From: Streptomyces sp. TRM70350
Lineage (GTDB): Bacteria > Actinomycetota > Actinomycetes > Streptomycetales > Streptomycetaceae
Length of the DNA stretch: 64,000 nt
Direction of reading: 5' to 3'
NCBI RefSeq assembly: GCF_019219825.1
Contig: NZ_JAHUXH010000026.1
Coordinates: forward strand, 46,841 to 110,840
Shown: piece after piece, positions 8,698 to 17,209 of the stretch
Layout: each line of letters opens with the position of its first letter
Numbering within the stretch: the first letter of the stretch is position 1
The notes under the pieces: model-generated
Database searches by the model: none
What the model was told of the DNA's origin: nothing
What the model saw: only the letters and a program-made list of their open reading frames with translations
Translations under genes and position numbers: made by a program

Positions 8698-9048
8698 GTG
8701 CTGGAGATGACGCGCGAGGAGTTCGAGGAACTGGTCGCCGAGGCGCTGGACCGGATCCCGCCGGAGCTGACGCGGCTGATGGACAACGTCGCGGTGTTCG
8801 TCGAGGACGAACCGCCCGCCGACGATCCCGAGCTGCTCGGGCTGTACGAGGGGACGCCGCTGACCGATCGCGGGGAGTGGTACGCCGGGGTGCTGCCGGA
8901 CCGGATCACCATCTACCGGGGGCCGACGCTGCGGATGTGCGAGACCCGTGAGGACGTCGTCGTGGAGACCGAGATCACGGTCGTGCACGAGATCGCCCAT
9001 CACTTCGGGATCGACGACGCGCGGCTGCACGCTCTCGGATACGGGTAA
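8698..9048 (+). CDS. Small metallopeptidase-fold protein (zincin-like, HExxH)
   Basis: A 116-aa protein. The GTG at 8698 gives VLEMTREEFEEL; an internal ATG at 8707 is the alternative. The C-terminal motif VVHEIAHHFGIDDARLHALGYG contains HExxH plus a downstream Asp, matching the small actinobacterial metallopeptidase family (minimal zincins of about 115-130 aa, related to DUF1025). Residues 20-80 are acidic. Family members are predicted peptidases but the minimal fold makes the activity uncertain. The start lies a few bases after TACCGGACAAT, which could be a -10 box giving a nearly leaderless mRNA. Confidence 0.9.
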   Translation: MLEMTREEFEELVAEALDRIPPELTRLMDNVAVFVEDEPPADDPELLGLYEGTPLTDRGEWYAGVLPDRITIYRGPTLRMCETREDVVVETEITVVHEIAHHFGIDDARLHALGYG

Positions 9049-9124
9049 CAGGGCGCGTGTCCTCTTGTGGGCGGCGGGAGTTGGGCAGGTTGACTCCATC
9101 ACCCCGCCTCGGAGGTGGCTGCTC

Positions 9125-9664
9125 GTGCGCCCCTTGTACGTACCCGTCCGCCTGACCGCCACCGTCGCGGCCGTCGCCGCTGCCGCCGGCTGTATGAGCG
9201 TGGGTGACGACGACGGCAACCGGGCCAGGCCGTCGCACTCGGCGGTTCCGCGGGGTGGTGCGGCGCCCGACGGCGGGACCGCGGTGTCCGGCGGCGGTGT
9301 AGCGGGCGGCGGGGGCGCGGGCGGCGCGAAGGCCGTGCGCGGCAAGGACGGCAAGGGCGACCGCTCGGCGGAGCCGGGCGAGACGCCCGAGCCGTCGGGC
9401 TCGGCGAAGGCGCCGGGGGCGAGTACGTCGGCCACGCCACCGGCGAGGCCCGGCCACCCCGCCGAGCCGGGCGACCCACCGCCGCCCCCACCGGAGCCGA
9501 CCCCGACCCGCACCACGCCGGACCCCGAGCCGCCTCCTCCCTCCCCGGAACCGCCGCCCTCTCCCGACCCGACGGCCGCGGAGCCGTCCTCGTCGGCACA
9601 TGAGGAGACGGGACCGCAGCTGGCCCAGCGGGAACCGGCGCCGGAGGCGGGGTCGCCGGTTTAG
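9125..9664 (+). CDS. Proline-rich putative lipoprotein
   Basis: A 179-aa protein from the GTG at 9125 with CGGAGG 8 bp upstream. The first 23 residues form a lipoprotein signal (positive start, hydrophobic TATVAAVAAAAG, lipobox AAGC), so Cys23 should be lipidated after export. The mature part is low complexity: Gly-rich, then Pro/Glu/Thr-rich (repeated PEPTPTRT- and PPPSPE-like stretches), typical of a cell-wall-spanning spacer with no folded domain. No enzymatic motif is seen. It lies downstream of the zincin gene with a 76-bp gap. Confidence 0.75.
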   Translation: MRPLYVPVRLTATVAAVAAAAGCMSVGDDDGNRARPSHSAVPRGGAAPDGGTAVSGGGVAGGGGAGGAKAVRGKDGKGDRSAEPGETPEPSGSAKAPGASTSATPPARPGHPAEPGDPPPPPPEPTPTRTTPDPEPPPPSPEPPPSPDPTAAEPSSSAHEETGPQLAQREPAPEAGSPV

Positions 9665-9926
9665 GGGTGGGGCGGTTGCCGGTCGGGTCGCCTCGTTGAG
9701 CCGTCGGTAGGGGCGCCGACCTGCCGTAACGGCCCCGGTTTGCCTTTCGGGGTGGTGGGTGCGTATCTTGGTAGATCGTTTGATCCCATTTGCCCGGCGC
9801 CATCGCAGAGCGCGCCGTGTGGCGCGTACTCTCCCTTGCCGTGGCGGACCGCATTGAGGCGGTCGTGTGCGAATCACGGAGTTGACGGGCGCGTGCCGAC
9901 GAGACTCCGGAAGGTTTCGCAGACGT

Positions 9927-12089
9927 ATGTCTATCGCCAGTACTGATCACGCCGTCCTGCCCGCGGAGGGCGACGAGCAGTCCCCCGAGATCACCTTCGC
10001 CGCCCTCGGCCTGCCCGAGGGCGTCGTGCGCAAGCTCGCGCAGAACGGTGTGACCACCCCCTTCCCCATCCAGGCCGCGACCATCCCGGACGCCCTGGCC
10101 GGGAAGGACATCCTGGGCCGGGGCCGTACCGGCTCCGGCAAGACGCTGTCCTTCGGGCTGCCGACGCTGGCCCGGCTCGCCGACGGCCGCACCGAGAAGA
10201 AGCGGCCCCGGGCCGTGATCCTCACGCCGACGCGTGAGCTCGCCATGCAGGTGGCCGACGCGCTGCAGCCGTACGGGGACGTCCTCGGGCTGAAGATGAA
10301 GGTGGTCTGCGGCGGTACGTCGATGGGCAACCAGATCTACGCCCTGGAGCGCGGCGTCGATGTGCTGGTCGCCACCCCGGGTCGCCTCCGCGACATCATC
10401 AACCGCGGTGCCTGCTCGCTCGACGACGTGCGGATCGCCGTACTCGACGAGGCCGACCAGATGTCCGACCTGGGCTTCCTGCCCGAGGTGACCGAGCTGC
10501 TCGACCAGGTCCCGGCGGGCGGTCAGCGGATGCTGTTCTCCGCGACGATGGAGAACGAGATCAAGACCCTGGTCGACCGCTACCTGAGCGAGCCGGTCCT
10601 GCACGAGGTGGACGCGGCGCAGGGCGCGGTGACGACCATGTCGCACCACATCCTGGTCGTGAAGCCCAAGGACAAGGCGCCGGTCACGGCGGCCATCGCG
10701 TCCCGCAAGGGGCGGACCATCATCTTCGTGCGGACCCAGCTGGGCGCCGACCGCGTCGCCGAGCAGTTGCGCGACGCCGGTGCCAAGGCCGAGGCGCTGC
10801 ACGGCGGTATGACGCAGGGCGCCCGCACCCGGACGCTGGCGGACTTCAAGGACGGGTACGTCAACGTGCTCGTCGCCACCGATGTCGCGGCGCGCGGCAT
10901 CCACGTCGACGGCATCGACCTGGTGCTGAACGTCGACCCCGCCGGTGACCACAAGGACTACCTCCACCGGGCGGGCCGTACCGCGCGCGCCGGGCGCACC
11001 GGCACGGTCGTGTCGCTCGCCCTGCCGCACCAGCGCCGTCAGATCTTCCGCCTGATGGAGGACGCGGGCGTCGACGCCTCGCGCCACATCATCCAGGGCG
11101 CCGGCGCGTTCGAGCCCGAGGTCGCCGAGATCACCGGCGCCCGGTCGATGACCGAGGTGCAGGCCGAGTCCGCGGGCAACGCCGCGCAGCAGGCCGAGCG
11201 CGAGGTCGCCCAGCTCACCAAGCAACTGGAGCGGGCGCAGCGGCGCGCCGCCGAGCTGCGCGAGGAGGCCGACCGGCTGATCGCCCGGGTCGCCCGCGAG
11301 CGGGGCGAGGACCCGCAGGCGGCGGTGGCCGAGGCGCAGGGCGCGCAGGTCGCGGTGGCCGAGGCGGCCGCGGTGACCGAGGTGCCGGACGTGGTCGAGG
11401 TGTCGGTGCCGGGGCAGGTGGCGGCGCGGGACGTCGAGCGGTCCGAGCGGTCCGAGCGGTCCGAGCGGTTCGAGCGGCCCGAACGGGTGGATCGGCCGGA
11501 GCGTACGGGGGCTTCGGCGTCGTACGAGCGGCGTGACCGCCGGGACCGCCGGGACGGTGACCGTGGTGGTCGTTCCTTCGACCGTGACCGGGGCGGTCGT
11601 TCCTTCGACCGTGACCGGGGTGGCCGTTCCTTCGAGCGCCGGGACGGCGACCGGGGTGGCTTCCGCCGGGACGACCGCGACGACCGGGGTGGCTTCCGCC
11701 GGGACGACCGCGACGACCGGGGCGGCCGTTCCTTCGAGCGCCGTGACGGTGAGCGGGGCGGCTTCCGCCGGGACGAGCGTCGGGACAACGACCGTGGTGG
11801 GCGTTCCTTCGAGCGCCGTGACGGTGACCGTGGCGGCCGTTCCTTCGAGCGTCGCGACGACCGCGGCGGCTTCCGCCGGGACGACCGTCCCGCCCGTTCC
11901 TTCGACCGACGTGACGAGCGCGGTGGCCACCGTGGCAGCGACCGTCCGTTCAACCGCGACCGCCAGGGCGACCGCCCCGGCTTCCGCAGCGGCGGTCACG
12001 AGCGCCCGAACGGCCGCCGTGACGACCACCGCGGCGGCGGCTCCTTCGGGCGCCGCGAGGACAAGCCGCGCTGGAAGCGCAACGGCTGA
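9927..12089 (+). CDS. DEAD-box RNA helicase with long Arg/Gly/Asp repeat tail
   Basis: A 720-aa protein from the ATG at 9927. All helicase motifs are present: Q motif (FPIQAATIP), Walker A GRTGSGKT (65-72), PTRELA, DEAD (174-177), SAT, ARGIHV and HRAGRTARAGRTG. A coiled-coil-like Glu/Ala stretch (about 410-470) follows the core. The last 200 residues are tandem RSFERRDGDRGG / GGFRRDDRDD units, an RNA-binding RGG-like tail that could support condensate formation. Such enzymes remodel RNA structure, often in the cold. The 262-bp leader 9665-9926 is noncoding and holds small hairpins (for example GACCGC/GCGGTC near 9848-9875), which suggests leader-mediated control. The antisense of the tail gives spurious long frames. 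Confidence 0.95.
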   Translation: MSIASTDHAVLPAEGDEQSPEITFAALGLPEGVVRKLAQNGVTTPFPIQAATIPDALAGKDILGRGRTGSGKTLSFGLPTLARLADGRTEKKRPRAVILTPTRELAMQVADALQPYGDVLGLKMKVVCGGTSMGNQIYALERGVDVLVATPGRLRDIINRGACSLDDVRIAVLDEADQMSDLGFLPEVTELLDQVPAGGQRMLFSATMENEIKTLVDRYLSEPVLHEVDAAQGAVTTMSHHILVVKPKDKAPVTAAIASRKGRTIIFVRTQLGADRVAEQLRDAGAKAEALHGGMTQGARTRTLADFKDGYVNVLVATDVAARGIHVDGIDLVLNVDPAGDHKDYLHRAGRTARAGRTGTVVSLALPHQRRQIFRLMEDAGVDASRHIIQGAGAFEPEVAEITGARSMTEVQAESAGNAAQQAEREVAQLTKQLERAQRRAAELREEADRLIARVARERGEDPQAAVAEAQGAQVAVAEAAAVTEVPDVVEVSVPGQVAARDVERSERSERSERFERPERVDRPERTGASASYERRDRRDRRDGDRGGRSFDRDRGGRSFDRDRGGRSFERRDGDRGGFRRDDRDDRGGFRRDDRDDRGGRSFERRDGERGGFRRDERRDNDRGGRSFERRDGDRGGRSFERRDDRGGFRRDDRPARSFDRRDERGGHRGSDRPFNRDRQGDRPGFRSGGHERPNGRRDDHRGGGSFGRREDKPRWKRNG

Positions 12090-12111
12090 CCTCCGCAGCA
12101 CGTGAGCCATG

Positions 12112-12157
12112 AGCGCCGTGGCCCCACCTCTCGCCGGGTGGGGCCACGGCGCTTTTT
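12112..12157 (+). terminator. Strong terminator after the DEAD-box helicase gene
   Basis: A long perfect inverted repeat (GCGCCGTGGCCCCACC, short loop, GGGTGGGGCCACGGCGC) is followed by TTTTT, 23 bp after the stop codon. Confidence 0.93.
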
Positions 12158-12280
12158 CCACCCCGAAAGCATGTGCGACGACTGTATGATCAGCCGACTT
12201 CTGAGAGGGATGTGACCCCGGGGCGGGGGGAACCGGCGCGGGGCACAGGCTCCCTCTCACCCGCAGGGGAGGGTGTTTCC

Positions 12281-15200
12281 TTGGCTCGCCATGCCTTCGT
12301 ACGACTCGTCACCGCGTCCGCCGCGCTCGCGGCCGGTCTGAGCCCGCTGCTGCCGACCACGGCCGTGGCGGACACGCCGCAGGAGACGGTCGTACCGGCC
12401 GCGTTGCGCGACAGCGAAACCGTGGCCGTGCTGCACCACGCGGACACCCAGACGGGTACCGACGGTGCCGGGACCGAGGGCGTGTACCACCGGCTGGAGG
12501 GCAACACCGGGCTGCTGTGGACCCGGTACTCCGACGGCAGGAGCTTCGAGGCACCGGCGGCCGCACGCACCGTGGCCCTCAGCGGCACCGGCAGCGACAT
12601 CCTGGCGTACCGCCACCCCGAGGGACGTATCGACCTGTGGAACCCGGTGGACGGCAGCACCCGCACCGTTCGACTGCCGGCCGGCCAGGGGCTGCTCGGG
12701 GTGTACGGGACCACCGTGGTCACCGCCCAGTCCGTGACCGACCCGGACGGCACGACCCGGCGCGTGCTGCATCTGCTGACCGTGGCCGCGGACGGCACCG
12801 TCGTCGACAGGGAGGTCGGCGGGCTGCCCGCCGGCATGCGGCTGGGGCATGCGCGGGGCGCGGACGCGTCGAGTCTGTTCTTCAACGCGGACCTGGACGG
12901 CACCCCCCGCATGGTGGCCGTCGACCGCACGACCGGCCAGGTCCAGGGCTGGACCCGGGCGCTGCCCGGCACGACGTACGCCTTGGTCAAGATCTCGCCC
13001 GAGTACGTCGCCATGTACCGGGTCCAGGATGCCAAGGTGCTGGTGGTGCCCCGCTCGGACCTGTCGGCCACCCCCGTCGAGGTGGCCGTGGGCGGTGGCA
13101 ACGGAGGCGTCGACGACCTGGCCGTGGTCGGCGACTGGCTGGTGCACCAGCCGAGCGGCTCCGACGACGTGAAGGCCCGGCCCATAGCGGGCGGCCCGGA
13201 GGTGACGCTGCTGACCGCCACGCGCCTGGAGGTGTCCGCGGTGCCGGACGGCTCCGCCGTCACCGTCGGCCGTACCGGCGCCGACGACTGGGGCATCCAG
13301 CGCATCCACGCCGGCCCGGACGGCAAGCCGGTGGTCACGCGGGTCAAGCCGCTGCCGAGGCCGCCGGCCCCGATCCAGGGCATCTCCCTGGAGCACGGCC
13401 GCCTGGTCGTCACCGACACCAGTGCCGCCGGGCAGCGTGACGACTACGCACGGACCGTCGCCACCCACGGCACGCCCACGTTCGGCACGCGCACGTCGTT
13501 CACGCCCGACACCGGCTCGCGGATGACGGCCTGCCCGGCGACCGACGTCGCCTGCTCCCGGCTGTTCGGCACGGCCGACGGCCGGATCGCCTGGCTGGAG
13601 CACGGCTCGGCGCAGGAGGACACGATCCGCGTTGACGGCCCGACGGGGCCGTGGCAGCGCACCGTGCCCGCAGGCGGCCGGATCACCGATGTCTCGGGCC
13701 GGTACGTGCTGCACACGACCGCGGACAAGCAGTACGTGTACCGGATCGACGACTGGGCCACCTCGCCCGTCACCCGCGCCCCGGGCGCGGCCGCGCTCGC
13801 CGGTGGGGTGCTGTGGACGGCGGGTACGGCCGCCGGGGCGGTCACGGCGTACGACCTGGCCGCGAAGAAGACCACCGAGACCCTCACCACCGAAGCCGGC
13901 TGCACGCCGAACGAGCTCCAGGCGCTGGGCCGTTACCTGTACTGGAGCTGCGACGGCCGCGCCGGGGTCTACGACCGTACGGCGAAGAGGTCCGTGCCCG
14001 TCCCCACGGGTGAGGCCAAGCTCGGCGACGGGTACGTCGTCACGCACGACAAGGTTGCCGGGAAGCTGACCCTCACCACGGTCACCGACGGCACGCCTGC
14101 GAGCCGGGTCATCGGTGAGTTGCCCGACACCGGGGTCTCGCAGCGGGACGTGCGCTGGACGGTGGACGAGTCCGGCGCCAACGCCGTCTACGTCGACGGG
14201 CAGGAGCGCGTGCACCTCGTACCGTCCGGCGTGGCACAGCAGCCGCTGCGGCTGCTCGGGCCCGCGCAGAACGCGGCGTACGTTCAGGCCCGTGAGATCG
14301 ACGCGGTGCCGGACACGCTGACCACCGTGCTGCTGTCCAAGCCGTCGGCGAGCTGGGAGCTGACCGTGCGGGACAGGGCGACGGGCAAGGTCGTCGCCGT
14401 CCACGGGGGTGGGGCCGCGCGCGGCGAGCTGAGCGTCGGCTGGGCCGGCAGGGGCACCGGGGGCACCCTCCTCCCCAACGGCACCTACGACTGGACCCTC
14501 CAGGCCACTCCGGCGGACGGCGTCGGCGGCCCGCTGCAGACGCGCGGCACGGCGCGGCTGCACAAGGGCGGGCCGGTGCGCCACGACCACGTGGGCCCGT
14601 CGGGAAGACCGGACGGCATCGGTGACCTGCTCACCCTCGACTCCTCCGGCCGCCTGACCTTCCAGCAGGGCACGGGCAGGGGCACGTTCTCCGGAAAGGT
14701 CACCGGCAGTGGCTGGTCCACCAGCGTGAGGGCGGTGCCGGTCGGTGATCCGAGCGGGGACCGCTGCAACGACGTGCTCGTGAAGTTCAGCAGCGGGACG
14801 GTACGGCTGTACAAGCCGGCCTGCGGCGCCGCGCTGAAGCCGTCGACGCCGTACACCACGATCGGGACGGGCACCGGCTGGAACCAGTACGACATCCTCA
14901 CCTCGCCCGGCGACATCACCAAGGACGGCCGGCCCGACCTGCTCGCCCGCACGGCCTCCACCGGCACGGTGTACGTCTACAAGGGCACCAGCACGGGCAA
15001 GTTCGCCGCGCGCGTGAAGCTGTACGACAACTGGAAGACGTACAAGAAGGTCGTCGGCGCCGGTGACCTGAACGGGGACGGCATCGGGGACCTGGTCGCC
15101 CAGGACAAGGCCAATGCGCTGTACCGGTACTACGGCACCGGCAAGGGCGCCTTCACATCGCGCGTGAAGCTGTCGTCGAACTGGGGCGGGTCGTACAACG

Positions 15201-15361
15201 TGGTCGTCGGGGTGGGCGACATCACCGGGGACGGGACGGCCGATCTGGTCGCGCGGGACACGGCCGGTGTGCTGTACCGGGTGCCCGGGACGGGGAAGGG
15301 TTCGTTCGGGGCGCGGGTGCGGATCGGGACGGGTTGGCAGGGCTACAAGGGCCTGTCCTAG
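12281..15361 (+). CDS. Large secreted FG-GAP/VCBS repeat protein
   Basis: 1026 aa. The TTG at 12281 is preferred because AGGGGAGGG lies about 8 bp upstream and translation then begins with a clear Sec signal (MARHAFVRLVTASAALAAG... ending TTAVA-D). The mature protein reads as beta-propeller-like (repeated hydrophobic beta strands, about residues 35-640), followed by an Ig/FlgD-like region (SWELTVRDRATGK, NGTYDWTL), and ends in at least three FG-GAP repeats (GDITKDGRPDLLART, GDLNGDGIGDLVAQD, GDITGDGTADLVARD) with Ca-binding Asp patterns. It is probably exported and acts at the cell surface or outside; the ligand is unknown. This architecture is common among Streptomyces exoproteins. Confidence 0.88.
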   Translation: MARHAFVRLVTASAALAAGLSPLLPTTAVADTPQETVVPAALRDSETVAVLHHADTQTGTDGAGTEGVYHRLEGNTGLLWTRYSDGRSFEAPAAARTVALSGTGSDILAYRHPEGRIDLWNPVDGSTRTVRLPAGQGLLGVYGTTVVTAQSVTDPDGTTRRVLHLLTVAADGTVVDREVGGLPAGMRLGHARGADASSLFFNADLDGTPRMVAVDRTTGQVQGWTRALPGTTYALVKISPEYVAMYRVQDAKVLVVPRSDLSATPVEVAVGGGNGGVDDLAVVGDWLVHQPSGSDDVKARPIAGGPEVTLLTATRLEVSAVPDGSAVTVGRTGADDWGIQRIHAGPDGKPVVTRVKPLPRPPAPIQGISLEHGRLVVTDTSAAGQRDDYARTVATHGTPTFGTRTSFTPDTGSRMTACPATDVACSRLFGTADGRIAWLEHGSAQEDTIRVDGPTGPWQRTVPAGGRITDVSGRYVLHTTADKQYVYRIDDWATSPVTRAPGAAALAGGVLWTAGTAAGAVTAYDLAAKKTTETLTTEAGCTPNELQALGRYLYWSCDGRAGVYDRTAKRSVPVPTGEAKLGDGYVVTHDKVAGKLTLTTVTDGTPASRVIGELPDTGVSQRDVRWTVDESGANAVYVDGQERVHLVPSGVAQQPLRLLGPAQNAAYVQAREIDAVPDTLTTVLLSKPSASWELTVRDRATGKVVAVHGGGAARGELSVGWAGRGTGGTLLPNGTYDWTLQATPADGVGGPLQTRGTARLHKGGPVRHDHVGPSGRPDGIGDLLTLDSSGRLTFQQGTGRGTFSGKVTGSGWSTSVRAVPVGDPSGDRCNDVLVKFSSGTVRLYKPACGAALKPSTPYTTIGTGTGWNQYDILTSPGDITKDGRPDLLARTASTGTVYVYKGTSTGKFAARVKLYDNWKTYKKVVGAGDLNGDGIGDLVAQDKANALYRYYGTGKGAFTSRVKLSSNWGGSYNVVVGVGDITGDGTADLVARDTAGVLYRVPGTGKGSFGARVRIGTGWQGYKGLS

Positions 15362-15429
15362 CCGGCAAGGGCCTGTTCTGGTCAGCCTGTGACGTGTGTC
15401 ACGCCCCCGGCGAGGGAATTGCTGGGGGC

Positions 15430-17004
15430 ATGACAGATGACGCGTTGCGTGGCGGGCCGACGGACGAGGAACGTCTGGCCCAGCTCGGCTACACCCAGGT
15501 CCTCGCCCGCCGTATGTCGGCGTTCTCCAACTACGCGGTCTCCTTCACGATCATCTCGGTCCTGTCCGGCTGCCTGACCCTCTACCTGTTCGGCATGAAC
15601 ACCGGCGGCCCGGCGGTGATCACCTGGGGCTGGGTCGCGGTCGGCCTGATGACCCTGTTCGTCGGTCTGTCCATGGCCGAGATCTGCTCGGCGTACCCGA
15701 CCTCGGCGGGCCTGTACTTCTGGGCGCACCGGCTGGCGCCCTCGCGGACGGCCGCGGCCTGGGCGTGGTTCACGGGCTGGTTCAACGTGCTGGGCCAGGT
15801 GGCGGTGACGGCGGGCATCGACTTCGGCGCGGCGTCGTTCCTCGGCGCGTACCTGAACCTGCAGTTCGGCTTCGAGGTCACCCCCGGCCGCACGATGCTC
15901 CTCTTCGCGGGGATCCTGCTGCTCCACGGCCTGCTGAACACCTTCGGCGTGCGCATCGTCGCGCTGCTCAACAGCATCAGCGTGTGGTGGCACGTGCTGG
16001 GCGTCGCGGTGATCGTCGGCGCGCTGACCTTCGTACCCGATCACCACCAGTCGGCGTCGTTCGTCTTCGGCGAGTTCGTGAACAACACGGGCTGGGGCAG
16101 TGCGGTGTACGTGGTCCTCCTGGGCCTCCTCATGGCCCAGTACACCTTCACCGGCTACGACGCCTCGGCCCACATGACGGAGGAGACACGGGACGCGTCC
16201 ACGGCGGGCCCGAAGGGCATCGTCCGCTCGATCTGGACGTCATGGATAGCGGGCTTCGTCCTACTACTCGGCTTCACCTTCGCCATCCAGTCGTACGAGG
16301 GCGCGCGCACGTCCCCGACGGGCGCGCCGCCCGCGCAGATCCTGCTCGACGCCCTGGGCGCCACGGCGGGCAAACTGCTCCTGCTCGTCGTGATCGGCGC
16401 GCAGCTGTTCTGCGGGATGGCGTCCGTGACCGCCAACAGCCGCATGATCTACGCCTTCTCGCGCGACGGCGCGCTGCCCTTCTCCCACGTCTGGCACACG
16501 GTGAGCCCGCGCACCCGCACGCCGGTGGCGGCGGTGTGGCTGGCCGCGCTGGGCGCCCTCGCCCTGGGCCTGCCCTACCTGATCAATGTCACGGCGTACG
16601 CGGCGGTGACGTCGATCGCGGTGATCGGCCTGTACATCGCGTACGTCATCCCGACGTTGCTGCGCCTGCGCAAGGGCGAGGCCTTCGAACGGGGCCCGTG
16701 GCATCTGGGCCGCTGGTCGCGTCCGGTCGGGGTCGTGGCCGTCGGCTGGGTCGCCGTCATCACGATCCTGTTCATGCTCCCGCAGGTCTCCCCGGTCACC
16801 TGGGAGACCTTCAACTACGCCCCGATCGCGGTCCTGGTCGTCCTGGGCTTCGCGGCGAGCTGGTGGGTGGCGTCGGCTCGGCACTGGTTCCTGAACCCGG
16901 AGCATGAGCGGACGGTGGGGAGGGAGGCGGCGCGCCGGACGACGGAACGCGGTGACGCGCCCGGCCCGGTGCCGCCGATAGATCGCGAACCGGTGGATCC
17001 CTAG
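15430..17004 (+). CDS. APC-superfamily amino acid permease
   Basis: A 524-aa protein starting at the ATG at 15430 behind GGGGG; upstream frame extension would run back into the previous gene. About 12 hydrophobic segments follow a short cytoplasmic start (DEERLAQLGYTQVLARRMSAFSNYAVSFTIIS). This matches the amino acid/choline/GABA transporter branch of the APC superfamily, including the TM1 unwound region (SFTIISVLSG) and the GYDASAHMTEET loop between mid segments. It should import an amino acid or amine by proton symport across the cytoplasmic membrane. The substrate cannot be told from sequence. The next feature is tRNA-Lys on the same strand. Confidence 0.92.
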   Translation: MTDDALRGGPTDEERLAQLGYTQVLARRMSAFSNYAVSFTIISVLSGCLTLYLFGMNTGGPAVITWGWVAVGLMTLFVGLSMAEICSAYPTSAGLYFWAHRLAPSRTAAAWAWFTGWFNVLGQVAVTAGIDFGAASFLGAYLNLQFGFEVTPGRTMLLFAGILLLHGLLNTFGVRIVALLNSISVWWHVLGVAVIVGALTFVPDHHQSASFVFGEFVNNTGWGSAVYVVLLGLLMAQYTFTGYDASAHMTEETRDASTAGPKGIVRSIWTSWIAGFVLLLGFTFAIQSYEGARTSPTGAPPAQILLDALGATAGKLLLLVVIGAQLFCGMASVTANSRMIYAFSRDGALPFSHVWHTVSPRTRTPVAAVWLAALGALALGLPYLINVTAYAAVTSIAVIGLYIAYVIPTLLRLRKGEAFERGPWHLGRWSRPVGVVAVGWVAVITILFMLPQVSPVTWETFNYAPIAVLVVLGFAASWWVASARHWFLNPEHERTVGREAARRTTERGDAPGPVPPIDREPVDP

Positions 17005-17102
17005 CACTTCGGGCCCTTCCACCCCGGACCCGGCCCCGTCCCCCGGATACCCGATCGGCGACGCGGCCTCCTCGGGCTATGCTCGGGGAGGCAACATCGC
17101 CT

Positions 17103-17175
17103 GGGCCCTTAGCTCAATTGGCAGAGCAGTGGACTTTTAATCCATTGGTTGTGGGTTCGAGTCCCACAGGGCCTA
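17103..17175 (+). tRNA. tRNA-Lys (anticodon TTT), integration site of the downstream element
   Basis: Cloverleaf with acceptor GGGCCCT/AGGGCCT (terminal G-T wobble), D arm AGCTC...GAGC, anticodon stem TGGA/TCCA around CTTTTAA (anticodon TTT), and T arm TGTGGG-TTCGAGT-CCCACA. CCA is not encoded. The gene stays intact because the element brought a matching 3' half; the displaced chromosomal copy is at 41.4 kb. A TATGCT hexamer at 17078-17083 may be its -10 box. Confidence 0.96.
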
Positions 17176-17176
17176 C
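17131..17176. other. attL: left attachment site in the 3' half of tRNA-Lys
   Basis: 17140-17176 is identical over 37 bp to 41408-41444. The match extends 8 bp further left with one mismatch (A17139 versus G41407). The repeat spans the tRNA anticodon stem through the T arm to the acceptor, the usual target of tyrosine integrases, and the integrase gene ends 33 bp away. Confidence 0.93.
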
Positions 17177-17209
17177 CGGTGGCGGGGGAGGCAAACAGCC
17201 TCTGACCTG

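Noticed and set aside
11540..11900. Regular short repeats resembling a CRISPR array
   Set aside because: The repeats are in frame with the helicase tail, vary in sequence and have no unique spacers.
11533..12105. Second plus-strand frame in the helicase tail
   Set aside because: It is a shifted reading of the Arg/Gly/Asp repeat.
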